Below are positions 1 through 8,804 of a stretch of DNA of 52,978 bases, piece by piece. A program made the translations under genes and the position numbers. The stretch's first letter is position 1, and the number at the start of each line of letters is the position of its first letter. The DNA comes from Chloroflexota bacterium. GTDB lineage: Bacteria > Chloroflexota > Anaerolineae > Anaerolineales > Villigracilaceae. The notes under the pieces are model-generated. The model was not told the DNA's origin, made no database searches, and saw only the letters and a list, made by a program, of their open reading frames with translations. Where the stretch lies: positions 1-52,978 of the forward strand of contig JAAENC010000198.1 in NCBI GenBank assembly GCA_024224815.1, given 5' to 3'.

Positions 1-71
1 AATCTTCTCCAACGAGGCTCAAATAACTGGCAAAAATCATCGACATCTGCAAATAATTCAACTAAACTCAT
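1..71 (-). CDS. IS982-like transposase, N-terminal fragment cut by window edge
   Basis: The minus strand from an ATG at 71 reads 23 residues to the window edge. They begin MSLVELFADVDDFCQLFEP, which resembles the start of IS982-family DDE transposases (an 'ELF..VDDFC' opening). Upstream, a 9-bp inverted repeat (75-83 and 126-134, AGGGTTCCT/AGGAACCCT) lies where the element end would be. The catalytic part is outside the window, so whether the gene is intact cannot be judged. The family call rests on a short N-terminus; an IS5-group element is the main alternative. Confidence 0.55.
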   Translation of the reverse strand, partial: MSLVELFADVDDFCQLFEPRWRR

Positions 72-74
72 CGT

Positions 75-134
75 AGGGTTCCTTTTTAGAGACTATGGTG
101 TGCTAACCAATAGTTTATTCTAATTAGGAACCCT
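75..134. repeat. Inverted repeat upstream of the IS transposase start, possible element end
   Basis: AGGGTTCCT at 75-83 is matched by AGGAACCCT at 126-134. The stretch lies between the transposase start codon (71) and the end of the neighbouring operon (191). The outer copy near 134 may mark the terminal inverted repeat of the insertion sequence. The other end of the element is outside the window, so this cannot be confirmed. Confidence 0.35.
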
Positions 135-190
135 GTCTTATACATAACTCAGGTTATTATTAAATACAACAATACTAGATTTTATAGTAA

Positions 191-520
191 CTAAGGGGTT
201 TTCTCCCATCCATAATCTCTTTCAACTTTGGCAATGCGTGTTTTGTACTCGCTATACCACAACTTCTTCCCTTGTTCCTGCGCGATAATATGCTCCGCGT
301 TCTCTTTCCAGGCTTTAATCGATTCCAAATCTACCCAATAAGAGACAGTAATCCCCACACTCTCACGCGCAGATTCTACGCCGAGAAATCCCGCTTGCTG
401 CGCGGCGAGTTCAACCATCCGCGTTGCCATTTTGCCATAGCCATTATCCTCCTCAGTTCTGTGAGATGTGAAAATCACGGCATAATATGGGGGCTTTGGC
501 GTTTTTGCGATTTCAGTCAT
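191..520 (-). CDS. Antibiotic biosynthesis monooxygenase (ABM) domain protein
   Basis: 109 residues, the usual length of single-domain ABM (dimeric alpha-beta barrel) proteins. The sequence has the family pattern of an early beta-strand (YYAVIFTSHR), an amphipathic helix with MVELAAQQAGFLGVES, then SYWVDLESIKAWKENAEH, typical of small heme- or quinone-degrading or stress-related monooxygenases. The ATG directly follows the TAA of the quinone oxidoreductase gene, so the two are co-transcribed and probably translationally coupled. It is the last gene of the TetR-headed operon. The substrate cannot be read from the sequence; pairing with a quinone oxidoreductase suggests redox or electrophile handling (inference). 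Confidence 0.8.
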   Translation of the reverse strand: MTEIAKTPKPPYYAVIFTSHRTEEDNGYGKMATRMVELAAQQAGFLGVESARESVGITVSYWVDLESIKAWKENAEHIIAQEQGKKLWYSEYKTRIAKVERDYGWEKTP

Positions 521-1528
521 TTATTCACCCACGGTCAAAACAATTCTCCCCTTCACCGCAGCACTTTCTATCAATTTGTGGGCTTCGGCGGCCTCTTCCA
601 GCTTCATTGCTCGTTCGATGGCGGGTTTGAGCTTGCCCTCTTTTAATAAAGCGAATAACGCGTCCAAATCTTCCTTAAACCATTCAGGGTTCTTCTTCCG
701 TAAATCGCCAATCGAGTAGAAAGATGCTTTACGGCCATTCGGCAGGATATTCCACAGAGCAACTTTCATAAAATCAATCGGAACGCTCCCTCCTTTTCCC
801 ATCGCATTATCATAAAAACCATAAGGGACAAGGATGCCGCCTTTTTTCAGGGATTGGAATGAGCGCTTGAAATTTTCTCCGCTGATCGCATCAAAAGCCG
901 CATCGACCTTGCCCTCGGCTTGCATCCGCGCAAGAAAATCTTCTTGGGCGTAATCAATATGCACCGCACCCAGCCCCTCGACCAACTCTCGCTTAGAGGC
1001 AGATGCCGTCCCGAAGATTTTCAGATCGAGCAATTTGCCCAATTCGAGTAAAGCCGTCCCGACCGCACCACCTGCACCGTGAACAAGGATACTTTGCCCA
1101 CTTTTTACCTTTGCAACGCGATGCAGCATTTGGTAAGCCGTTAAATAAGACAAAACCATACTCACGGCATCTGTTGGGGAGACCTCAGCAGGCACGGGCA
1201 CGAGCGAATCCGCTGGTCTCAGCATATATTCGGTATAGGCGCCAAAAACTGTCAGATCCGCAACCATCTGCCCACGCTCGAATCCATCCACATTTGCGCC
1301 GATTTTATCTACTACGCCGACCATATCGTATCCCGGGGAGAGCGGCGGCGTCTCCTTGAAACCAAAATAGATACCTTTGCGCACCATCGTGTCGGTAAAA
1401 GTTGCGCTAGCTGCCAAAATCTTGACGCGCACTTCACCCGCAGCGGGTTCAGGAAGATTTTCCTCTTCAATAACTTTTAAAACTTCAGGACCACCAAATT
1501 CATTTAAGATTACTTTTTTGTAGCTCAT
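521..1528 (-). CDS. Zinc-independent MDR-family quinone oxidoreductase (NADPH:quinone reductase-like)
   Basis: 335 residues, typical for quinone oxidoreductases of the medium-chain dehydrogenase/reductase family. An N-terminal GroES-like domain (SYKKVILNEFGGPEVLKVIEEENLPEP) is followed by a Rossmann domain with the NADP-binding AGGAVGTAL motif near residue 150 (ILVHGAGGAVGTALLELGK). The structural-zinc cysteine cluster of alcohol dehydrogenases is absent, as expected for this subfamily. It is predicted to reduce quinones or enones with NADPH in the cytoplasm. A good AAGGAG ribosome-binding site overlaps the end of the upstream HAD gene, 9 bp away. Fourth enzyme gene of the TetR-headed operon. 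Confidence 0.88.
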   Translation of the reverse strand: MSYKKVILNEFGGPEVLKVIEEENLPEPAAGEVRVKILAASATFTDTMVRKGIYFGFKETPPLSPGYDMVGVVDKIGANVDGFERGQMVADLTVFGAYTEYMLRPADSLVPVPAEVSPTDAVSMVLSYLTAYQMLHRVAKVKSGQSILVHGAGGAVGTALLELGKLLDLKIFGTASASKRELVEGLGAVHIDYAQEDFLARMQAEGKVDAAFDAISGENFKRSFQSLKKGGILVPYGFYDNAMGKGGSVPIDFMKVALWNILPNGRKASFYSIGDLRKKNPEWFKEDLDALFALLKEGKLKPAIERAMKLEEAAEAHKLIESAAVKGRIVLTVGE

Positions 1529-1537
1529 TTTTACTCC

Positions 1538-2239
1538 TTATCTTTCGGAAAGCTTATTCAGGAATTCTGGTAATTGGCCCAGATGATCAAGCTCGTAATA
1601 ATTGTTTTTTCTACTTTCTTCTTCAGAAACCGCTTCATGCGCCCAAGTAGTGCTATTGGGGATGTGAATTGCTGCCCCTCCAATTGCAATGACGGGCAGT
1701 ACATCTGACTTGAGTGAGTTGCCGATCATCAGAAAAAGCTTTGGTGCAATATCATATTTCGCTAAAATCCTTGCATAGCTCTCACTTGTTTTTTCACTGA
1801 CAACTTCGACCGATTTGAAATAATCACCAAGCCCCGAGCGGGCAACTTTTCTTTCTTGGTCAAGCAAATCCCCTTTTGTGATAATGATCAGCGTATGCGA
1901 AGAAGATAATGCCTGAATAGTTTCCCAAACACCATCAAGGAGCACAACATCGGTCGCGATCATTTCCTTGCCAAAGCCGATGATCTTTTGAATCTGCGCC
2001 GCCGTGATTTTGCCCCCCGTAAGTTCAATCGCGGTTTCGATCATGGATAAGGTAAAGCTTTTAATCCCATACCCGTAGGCGGCAATATTGCGAATTTCAG
2101 TTTTTAGAAGTTCTTCAACAATAAATTCTCGCGCATGATATTCAACAAGAAGGCCGGCCAGCTTTTGCTCTGCTTCTTTGTAATAATTTTCATTTTCCCA
2201 GAGCGTATCATCGGCATCAAAGGCGATCAAATCAATCAT
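1538..2239 (-). CDS. HAD-superfamily hydrolase (phosphatase-like)
   Basis: 233 residues. Motif I is FDADDTLW near residues 7-14, with the nucleophile and acid aspartates; this DADDTLW form is common in HAD phosphatases. Motif II is IIITKGD near residue 115. Motif IV is GNSLKSDVLP near residue 173, where Asn-Ser-x-x-x-Asp replaces the commoner GD..xxD. The cap is helical (type I). It overlaps the upstream epimerase gene by 4 bp (ATGA), so translation is coupled. Substrate unknown; a small phosphorylated metabolite is the usual role. Confidence 0.85.
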   Translation of the reverse strand: MIDLIAFDADDTLWENENYYKEAEQKLAGLLVEYHAREFIVEELLKTEIRNIAAYGYGIKSFTLSMIETAIELTGGKITAAQIQKIIGFGKEMIATDVVLLDGVWETIQALSSSHTLIIITKGDLLDQERKVARSGLGDYFKSVEVVSEKTSESYARILAKYDIAPKLFLMIGNSLKSDVLPVIAIGGAAIHIPNSTTWAHEAVSEEESRKNNYYELDHLGQLPEFLNKLSER

Positions 2240-3228
2240 AGCTTTTTTCTATTTATAAGATAGTCAAAGGTTTCCTCTATCGCTGTCTCAGGATTACGAG
2301 GGCTAAAACCCAGCTCAGTTCGGGCTTTGGATATATTTTTGGGAGCCACGACGCCATAAAATAATTCAATCTGGCTACGAAGAAGTAATGGTTGCTTCCC
2401 CGTGATTTTGCTCATAAATTCCATCGCCGAAGATAAGCCCTGCAGCACAATTTTTGGCATACGCGGGGGTATCTTTAAACTAGGATTACGTTTCTGTGCG
2501 AGCTTAATGATCTGTTGCGTTTGCACAGGCTCCTCGGTAACAAGCAAATATCGTTCTCCACGTCGGCCTTTTTCAGCAGCAGCGATCATTCCGGTGGCAA
2601 CGTCACGAGCGTCCACAAAAGTAAAGGGGAAGTTCACGTCCACGAAGACACCGTCGTCCAATACCAGTTGAAGATAAGCCATGGTCGGTGTCAAATTGAA
2701 ACAATTTGGGCCAAGAATCGCCCCCGGCAAAATGCTGACCATGTCCAAATCGAGCTCTTTTGCAAGCCGCCAAGCCAATTGCTCCGATTCTGTTTTTGAC
2801 TGCACATAAGGATTGTTATGGAATTCTGACCGCCAAGTAGATTCATCCACAGGCACGATATTATGATCTAGCGTGACTTCTGAGCTGACATAAACGATTC
2901 GCTCCACACCCTGGCTTGCTGCCGCTTCAAGGATATTTCTTGTGCCCTGAAGATTCGGCTCGATGATATCAGCCTGTGGGTTGGGTGCCCAATGTTTGAA
3001 AACCGCTGCCACCTGATAAAGAGTATGTACTCCCTCCAACGCACGGAGAAGAGAATCCTTATCCATCAAATCAGCCTGCACGATTTCGCAATCCAACCCC
3101 TCGAAGGGAATATTATTCTCTGGGTTACGCACGCTGGCACGGACTTGCTCTCCATTATTCAGAAGCGCGCGGACAAGATTATTGCCAAGGTGCCCATTTG
3201 CGCCAGTAACTAAGCTAAGTTTGGTCAT
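2236..3228 (-). CDS. NAD(P)-dependent epimerase/reductase, extended SDR family (dihydroflavonol-reductase-like)
   Basis: 330 residues from the chosen start MTKLSLVTGANG. A longer in-frame start at 3261 would add 11 residues inside the adenosine deaminase gene. The chosen ATG has GGAG upstream, overlaps the previous stop as ATGA and puts the nucleotide-binding motif TGANGHLG at residues 8-15. The catalytic tyrosine and lysine appear as YVQSK after the VYVSS strand, as in extended SDR enzymes. Closest in character to dihydroflavonol-4-reductase or HpnA-like sugar epimerase proteins; the true substrate is unknown. Central gene of the TetR-headed operon. Confidence 0.85.
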   Translation of the reverse strand: MTKLSLVTGANGHLGNNLVRALLNNGEQVRASVRNPENNIPFEGLDCEIVQADLMDKDSLLRALEGVHTLYQVAAVFKHWAPNPQADIIEPNLQGTRNILEAAASQGVERIVYVSSEVTLDHNIVPVDESTWRSEFHNNPYVQSKTESEQLAWRLAKELDLDMVSILPGAILGPNCFNLTPTMAYLQLVLDDGVFVDVNFPFTFVDARDVATGMIAAAEKGRRGERYLLVTEEPVQTQQIIKLAQKRNPSLKIPPRMPKIVLQGLSSAMEFMSKITGKQPLLLRSQIELFYGVVAPKNISKARTELGFSPRNPETAIEETFDYLINRKKL

Positions 3229-4274
3229 TTTATTTCTCCATTTGAATAAAATTCTTGCCATTCTGCCCTGTATTTTCTTTTTTCTTCATCGGATAAAAAG
3301 CTGGCTTCTATTGCGTTGAGATTAAGCTGCCACAACTCTTCCCAGGAAAATCCCTGACGGGCAAGCAACAAATATTCACTTGTCAAATCCGTTGAAAACA
3401 TGGGCGGATCGTCGCTGTTGACGGTGCAATAAACCCCAGCATCTACCAATTTTCGGATCTGGTGCGGCTGATCCAGCGGCGTTACTTTAAGCCGATAATT
3501 GCTATATGGGCAAACTTCAAGCGGGATTTGTGTCTCAGCCAGATATTCAAGCAATTTGGGATCTTCAACTGAACGGACACCGTGCCCGATCCGCTCTGAT
3601 TTCAAATGGGTCAGTGTCCCCCAAACGCTTTCCGGCCCCATAGTTTCGCCCGCGTGGGCAACAACACGCAGCCCCTGACGGCGTGCTTCGTCATAGACAT
3701 CGGTAAATAACTCTGGCGGGTAACCAACTTCCGGCCCGCCAAGTCCCAGCCCGATAAAAACACCCTGCTCCTGCCCTTTGAGAACAAAATCCAGCACACG
3801 GTGGCAAGAATCGGGGATATGCCGAGCAATATCGGGAATAAAGCGCATTCCAATATCATATTTTTCTTTGCCTAGCTTAATGCCCTCTGAAATAACAGCA
3901 ATCACCTCATCCTGCGGGAAATTATCGAGCATAAATGATGCGCTCAGAAAAACTTCACAATATCTCACATTATGACGTACCTGCTCCGCGAGAAAACGCT
4001 CAAGCATAAAAGCAAAATCATCCGCTGTTTGCATACACTGAGTCGCCTGGGTATATAAAGAGGCAAAATGGTCGAAATCTCGAAAAACATACATAGATTG
4101 CCACTCTTCCAAGCTTTTAGCAGGGAGCGCAACTTTATTGCGTTGAGCCAGCTCCCAAACAGTAGCAGCATCGGTTGCGCCTTCGAGATGGACGTGTATT
4201 TCAAATTTTGGCATCGCCCACAAACGGTCGGCGAGTTCGGCGGAAATAGGGGTGTTTTCGTAAACAGTGTTCAT
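3225..4274 (-). CDS. add: Adenosine deaminase family protein
   Basis: 349 residues, the usual family length. The metal-binding HVHLEGA motif holds His27 and His29. Later come VAHAGET (third metal His region and catalytic Glu), SERIGHGVRS and NSDDPPMF with the metal-binding Asp. These are the zinc and purine-binding motifs of the adenosine/AMP deaminase family. The likely reaction is adenosine to inosine plus ammonia in the cytoplasm. Aminodeoxyfutalosine deaminase and adenine deaminase share these motifs, so the exact purine is uncertain. It starts 3 bp after the TetR gene ends and overlaps the next gene by 4 bp. Confidence 0.85.
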   Translation of the reverse strand: MNTVYENTPISAELADRLWAMPKFEIHVHLEGATDAATVWELAQRNKVALPAKSLEEWQSMYVFRDFDHFASLYTQATQCMQTADDFAFMLERFLAEQVRHNVRYCEVFLSASFMLDNFPQDEVIAVISEGIKLGKEKYDIGMRFIPDIARHIPDSCHRVLDFVLKGQEQGVFIGLGLGGPEVGYPPELFTDVYDEARRQGLRVVAHAGETMGPESVWGTLTHLKSERIGHGVRSVEDPKLLEYLAETQIPLEVCPYSNYRLKVTPLDQPHQIRKLVDAGVYCTVNSDDPPMFSTDLTSEYLLLARQGFSWEELWQLNLNAIEASFLSDEEKRKYRAEWQEFYSNGEIK

Positions 4275-4276
4275 CG

Positions 4277-4969
4277 TTATTCTCCTTCTACTCCCATCCG
4301 CGCAATCATAGCGCGAATCTCAATTTCAAAAAAAGAATCTACTTTTATTTTTGCAGGTACAGCAGCTAGATGTCCAAATAATTCCAAGGAAACTATCCCA
4401 TGAAGCTGAGACCAACTCGCCATCGCAAAATGGATTACAGCCGGGTCGCCATCGTAATCGAGCTTATCAACCCAAGCCTGAATCATCTCAGGAGTGGATG
4501 TAAAAACACCCTCCGTTTTCAACTTGCCAGCACGCCAAGCAGCATCTATCACCCCCAACAAAACAGCCATACTCCCTGCCGCCGCAGGACCCGTAATTTC
4601 CATCGGCGCATGATAATTGGGGATAGGCGTGCCAAAAATGAGATTATATTCTTCAGCGTGCGCCAACGCCCAATTACGGTAAGCGCGTGCCGAAGCCATA
4701 ATCCCTTCAGCGTGTGATACTGTATTTGTCTTTTGTGATGCAAGCAGAGCATCGCGCAGGGAATTGTAGGCATCTACAATTAAAGCAGTAACCAACTCGT
4801 CACGATTCGGGAAATAGTTATATATCGCAGGGGCGGTGATCTTTAATGCCCGCGCAATAGCCCGCAGAGAAATAGAAGCAGAGCCATTTTCTATCATCTG
4901 GCTTCTAGCAACTTCCTTGATCGCACTTTCAAGGTCAGGATGTTGTTCCTTTTGCTTTGGTCTTACCAT
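4277..4969 (-). CDS. TetR/AcrR-family transcriptional repressor with WHG-type C-terminal domain
   Basis: 230 residues. The N-terminal helix-turn-helix spans about residues 12-58 (SISLRAIARALKITAPAIYNYF, then PNRDELVTALI), a strong TetR signature. The C-terminal half (YRNWALAHAEEYNLIFGTPIPNY) matches the WHG-domain regulators. First gene of the minus-strand operon. A 42-bp palindrome sits just upstream at 4981-5022, so autoregulation and control of the five downstream enzyme genes is the simplest model. The ligand is unknown. Confidence 0.92.
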   Translation of the reverse strand: MVRPKQKEQHPDLESAIKEVARSQMIENGSASISLRAIARALKITAPAIYNYFPNRDELVTALIVDAYNSLRDALLASQKTNTVSHAEGIMASARAYRNWALAHAEEYNLIFGTPIPNYHAPMEITGPAAAGSMAVLLGVIDAAWRAGKLKTEGVFTSTPEMIQAWVDKLDYDGDPAVIHFAMASWSQLHGIVSLELFGHLAAVPAKIKVDSFFEIEIRAMIARMGVEGE

Positions 4970-4980
4970 TATCTCTCCTT

Positions 4981-5022
4981 AAGTTAAGTAAACACTGTAT
5001 ATATACAGCGTTTACTTAACTT
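4981..5022. promoter_or_regulatory. 42-bp palindromic operator, probable TetR binding site
   Basis: The arms AAGTTAAGTAAACACTGTAT (4981-5000) and ATACAGCGTTTACTTAACTT (5003-5022) are reverse complements apart from one position. The palindrome starts 12 bp upstream of the TetR start codon. Its size and symmetry suit binding of one or two TetR dimers, and its centre may overlap a TATA-like -10 region. Regulation is inferred from position and symmetry. Confidence 0.8.
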
Positions 5023-5067
5023 TGTCAAGCTTTATTTTTTAAAGAGAGATTCCCCCACTAACTAATT

Positions 5068-7254
5068 TTATGCCAAAATGCTCTCTTCTCCAGAGCCGCG
5101 AACAAAAATGCAGGAGCCATTAACTTGCTCTGAAATCTTTTTTACAACGTCCAGGTCCGGTTCTTGGGATAATCCCAATATCGTTAAATCTGCGCGAGGG
5201 GTTTCTGTCAAAGCCTCGCTAAAAGGACTTGTTGTAACAAAGAAAAGAGTCTCTTTAGGTAAGCGAGCTAGTTTAATCAGTTCTGCTAAAAATCGGCTGG
5301 CTTTTCTTTTTGTTTCTTCGTCAGGAACGGCCATATTTAAGGTGATATGAGCGTTCCAGTTTTGAGCCAATTGATAAGCAAGCAAAATAGCCAGATCGAG
5401 ATTGCTTTGGTGCAGATCATGCTTCCAATCAGGCCCCTGATTTGAAACCCAAACATGAATAATTTGCTCACGCCCTAAAGAAAGGATTGGGTCTCGTGCT
5501 AATAAAGCAATACCCATTTGATAAGCGGCTGTTTTATCGATTAATTGCTGGAGTTCGTCGAGGTCACTGTTTGGACGCAAATGCAAGAAGAGGATATTGG
5601 GACGAAAGAAAGTATTACGTAAAACCTGTGTTGTCATTCGTACGCCATTTATGAAGTCACTTTCTTCAAGAAGCGTTGTATTAGAGTAGATTCCCTCATC
5701 CGTGAAAGCTTTTGAGAGCAAGCCCAATCCCTTGAGCTTTTCGCCTTCACCTTCTTCGTAAATACCTAGAGCGCGTACTGTTCCTTTAGGATAAGTCATC
5801 GCGCGCAAAAAACGATAACTGCCTGAGAAAGTTCCCGAAGAACGAACAGGTACTAAAACAACTGGCTTCCAGGTTCGCTCGCGAGCTGCCTGCATTCGTC
5901 GTGTACGTTTTACCGCCCACTCTGCGACAGATTCAAATAGACCACTGCGCACGTCGCTATCCAGGCTGGCAAGTTGTCGACGCGCTAAATAGATATAGAT
6001 CGCGACAACCAAAATGATGGCTACCAAACTGAAAACAGGATTGATCAAAAACATAACAAATGTGCAACCCATCACACCAATAAATGGAACAATGCGCGGC
6101 ACACTAAAAGTGGGGCGAAAACTTATCGTATCTAAAGTTTGCTCGATCAAAACAACTACATTTAACATACTATAGGTGATGAGAAAGAACATCGTGATGA
6201 TGCCAGCGATTGCATCCAGACCGCCCCCGGCTAGCGCTGCTAAAAGGGCGATAAAACCTACGCCACCTGCAAAGAACATGGCCTGACGTGGTTCGCCATC
6301 GTCTGATTCTTTAGAGAAAAAATCACTAAAGGGGATAATTTTATGGGAGGCGAGGGCTTGCATTACGCGTGGTGCTGCAACCAAAGAGCCTAAAGCGGAT
6401 GAAAAGGTTGCACCTAACATCCCTGCTAGAATTGCCCATCCCCAAAAGGCTTTATCTACCATTAGTGTTGTGTTCGCGAGTAATTCTTCTGTAGAGGCAA
6501 TTCGAGAGAGCCAATAAGCCAGTGCGAGATAAACGATAAGCGTTACACCAATGGCACTCATTGTTCCTATGGGAATATCTTTTCTTGGGCTGCGTAAGGA
6601 GCCGCTCATGCTGATCCCGACCATGATTCCGGTTACTGCGGGGAAGAAAACGGCAAAGGTTTCCCAAAAGTTTGCGGCGCGGAATCCACCCCAAAACACG
6701 GGTGTTTCGGTAAATCCTGCTTGACCCATAGATGGAAAGCTCGCTAATGCGACTGAGAAGAGTGATAATCCGACAATCCCCAAAATGATAAATTGAGTTC
6801 GCGATGCAAATTTTGCACTAATATAAACAATCAGAAAAACAGATAAGAAAGTTAAGATGGCTACTATAGCTTCGGGATGTGTGGGGAAAATTCGCAGCCA
6901 GGATTCAGTGAAGGCCAAAACATAAAGCGCAATAGAGATCCCCTGTGCCAAAAAGAGCGGGACACCGATGCTGCCGCCAACTTCTAAACCCAGTGATTGC
7001 GAGATGATCGCAAATGCGCCGCCAGCCCCAACGCGCGTATTTGTAACGACAGAAGAGACGGCCAAACCGGTACTGATCGTAATAACATGCGCGAGCAAAA
7101 TGATCACAATTGCGCCGCCCAGCCCCGCGTTGCCAACAACCCAGCCTGTGCGCAAATACATGATCGCACCCAAAATGGTCAGCACGGTGGGGGTGAAAAC
7201 ACCTGCGAACATACCAAATTTCTTATTTGTTTTTTCAGCACTTTCTGTTGCCAT
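5068..7254 (-). CDS. Cation-chloride cotransporter-like (SLC12/APC superfamily) membrane transporter
   Basis: 728 residues. The N-terminal motif GMFAGVFTPTVLTILGAIMYLRTGWVVGNAGL is the hallmark opening of SLC12-type transporters within the amino acid-polyamine-cation superfamily. About twelve hydrophobic segments cover residues 15-440. The remaining C-terminal 280 residues are soluble, with a region like the SLC12 cytoplasmic domain (LYEEGEGEKLKGLGLLSKAF; NILFLHLRPNSDLDELQQLI). It probably moves K+/Cl- or amino acids across the inner membrane; the ion set is not readable. Its start region faces the divergent M20 gene, with a 100-bp gap between the start codons. Confidence 0.85.
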   Translation of the reverse strand: MATESAEKTNKKFGMFAGVFTPTVLTILGAIMYLRTGWVVGNAGLGGAIVIILLAHVITISTGLAVSSVVTNTRVGAGGAFAIISQSLGLEVGGSIGVPLFLAQGISIALYVLAFTESWLRIFPTHPEAIVAILTFLSVFLIVYISAKFASRTQFIILGIVGLSLFSVALASFPSMGQAGFTETPVFWGGFRAANFWETFAVFFPAVTGIMVGISMSGSLRSPRKDIPIGTMSAIGVTLIVYLALAYWLSRIASTEELLANTTLMVDKAFWGWAILAGMLGATFSSALGSLVAAPRVMQALASHKIIPFSDFFSKESDDGEPRQAMFFAGGVGFIALLAALAGGGLDAIAGIITMFFLITYSMLNVVVLIEQTLDTISFRPTFSVPRIVPFIGVMGCTFVMFLINPVFSLVAIILVVAIYIYLARRQLASLDSDVRSGLFESVAEWAVKRTRRMQAARERTWKPVVLVPVRSSGTFSGSYRFLRAMTYPKGTVRALGIYEEGEGEKLKGLGLLSKAFTDEGIYSNTTLLEESDFINGVRMTTQVLRNTFFRPNILFLHLRPNSDLDELQQLIDKTAAYQMGIALLARDPILSLGREQIIHVWVSNQGPDWKHDLHQSNLDLAILLAYQLAQNWNAHITLNMAVPDEETKRKASRFLAELIKLARLPKETLFFVTTSPFSEALTETPRADLTILGLSQEPDLDVVKKISEQVNGSCIFVRGSGEESILA

Positions 7255-7354
7255 AAAACTCCTTAGTAATTATTCTTTTGAAAATCCCCTCAATAAGCGT
7301 CTGAGAATTATAATATAAGCAATACCCTTAGTCTCGTGAAATCGGAGTTTCCAA

Positions 7355-8521
7355 ATGACCTTTTCTATAGATGACAACCATCTTCACAAAACCACACAAG
7401 AGCTTGTCCAAATTAACTCTATTAATCCTTTGCTTACGCCAGAAGGAAAAGGAGAAGAAGAGATCAGTGCCTATGTAGCAGATTCTCTCAATGCGCTCGG
7501 CTTGGATGTAAAGCGCAGCGAGATCGCTCCCGGACGTTTTAACGTGGTCGGCGCCCTCAAAGGAAGCGGTGGCGGATGCAGCCTCCTGCTTAACGCCCAC
7601 ATGGACACAGTTGGCGTAGAAGGAATGACCATAAATCCCTTTGGCGGGGAGTTGAAAAATGGTCGCATTTATGGACGCGGCTCTCAAGATATGAAAGGCA
7701 GCCTCGCCGCAATGATGGCTACCGCCAAAGCACTCATCGACGCAAATATCACGCTCAAAGGCGATCTGATTATCACCGGCGTTGCAGATGAAGAACATAG
7801 CAGCCTCGGCACAGAAGCTCTTGTAAAAGAAATTAGCGCAAACGCCGCCATCGTCACCGAACCAACCGATATGCATCTATGCCGTGCCCATCGCGGATTT
7901 ATTTGGTTCGAAATAGAAACTTTCGGGCGCGCTGCACACGGAAGCCGCTACAGCGAAGGGATCGACGCAAATATGCGTATGGGACGCTTTTTGGCAGAAT
8001 TAGATAAATTAGAGCAGGAGCTATTAACACGAAAAGGCCATAAATTAACAGGCCCTCCATCGCTTCACGCTGCGCTCCTTCAGGGCGGAACGGAGGTCAG
8101 CACCTATGCAGATCGTTGCTCCCTAAATGTAGAGCGGCGCATCGTGCCTGGTGAAAATATGGATGATGCCCTCGCAGAAATACAAGAGATCATTGATCGG
8201 CTTGCGGCGCAAGACTCGACATTCAAAGCCAAAGTTGAGCGTACTTTTTGGCGAGAGCCATTTGAAATCGGGCACGAAGCGGAAATCGTCCAAACGCTAG
8301 ATGCGGCTTTGGGTACACGACTTGGGCATCTCCCCGAACATACCGGTCAAACTTTCTGGACAGATGCGGCATTATTTGCTGATGCCGGCATGGAAACGCT
8401 TTTACTTGGGCCAAAAGGCTACGGCTTACACAGCGCCGAAGAATGGGTAGATATGGGATCCGTGCTGGATTTGGCATATATACTCACAGAAACAGCAATT
8501 AAGTATTGTGGCAAAAGCTAA
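7355..8521 (+). CDS. M20-family metallo-deacylase/peptidase (ArgE/DapE-like)
   Basis: 388 residues. Metal-binding and catalytic motifs are in order: NAHMDTVG (His and catalytic Asp), GRGSQDMKG (bridging Asp), ADEEHSS (general-base Glu pair) and, near the end, GYGLHSAEEWV (distal metal His). The dimerisation domain lies between, from roughly residue 180 to 290. These features place it among the ArgE/DapE/ACY1/CPG2 enzymes, which hydrolyse N-acyl amino acids or small peptides with two zinc or cobalt ions. No arginine or lysine biosynthesis genes are adjacent, so the substrate is open. Confidence 0.9.
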   Translation: MTFSIDDNHLHKTTQELVQINSINPLLTPEGKGEEEISAYVADSLNALGLDVKRSEIAPGRFNVVGALKGSGGGCSLLLNAHMDTVGVEGMTINPFGGELKNGRIYGRGSQDMKGSLAAMMATAKALIDANITLKGDLIITGVADEEHSSLGTEALVKEISANAAIVTEPTDMHLCRAHRGFIWFEIETFGRAAHGSRYSEGIDANMRMGRFLAELDKLEQELLTRKGHKLTGPPSLHAALLQGGTEVSTYADRCSLNVERRIVPGENMDDALAEIQEIIDRLAAQDSTFKAKVERTFWREPFEIGHEAEIVQTLDAALGTRLGHLPEHTGQTFWTDAALFADAGMETLLLGPKGYGLHSAEEWVDMGSVLDLAYILTETAIKYCGKS

Positions 8522-8574
8522 ATAAAACAGCGGCAAAATCTTCGGGAGTGGCTAAATAAGCGAGTAGTGAAAAA

Positions 8575-8595
8575 TGCTGGGGTTGAACCCCAGCA
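8575..8595. terminator. Hairpin downstream of the M20 gene
   Basis: TGCTGGGG and CCCCAGCA form a perfect 8-bp stem with a TTGAA loop. No long T run follows, so it is at best a weak or Rho-assisted terminator. Most of the remaining gap (8522-8804) is AT- and pyrimidine-rich and shows no gene. Confidence 0.45.
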
Positions 8596-8804
8596 GGAGT
8601 CTTTGAGATCTCTTCTTTCTCGCAAAAAACGTCACTCTCTATCTTCTATAGAAAAAGTCCTCTTTCTATTTTCTATATGATGGTCATAATAAGAAGAAAG
8701 GGTTAGGGAAGGTCTCTCCACATCGTGGTCAATATCTTTGCTTCCGGGGAGAAAGTGCACAGTGTTTTTGCACAATTGCTTGTAGTTGCTTTGTAAATAA
8801 AATA

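Noticed and set aside
272-646. 124-residue plus-strand open frame across ABM and quinone reductase genes
   Set aside because: Crosses two clear minus-strand genes; composition looks non-coding.
7328-7876. 182-residue minus-strand open frame opposite the M20 gene
   Set aside because: Overlaps the conserved metal-binding motifs of the M20 enzyme in the other strand and has no recognisable protein pattern.
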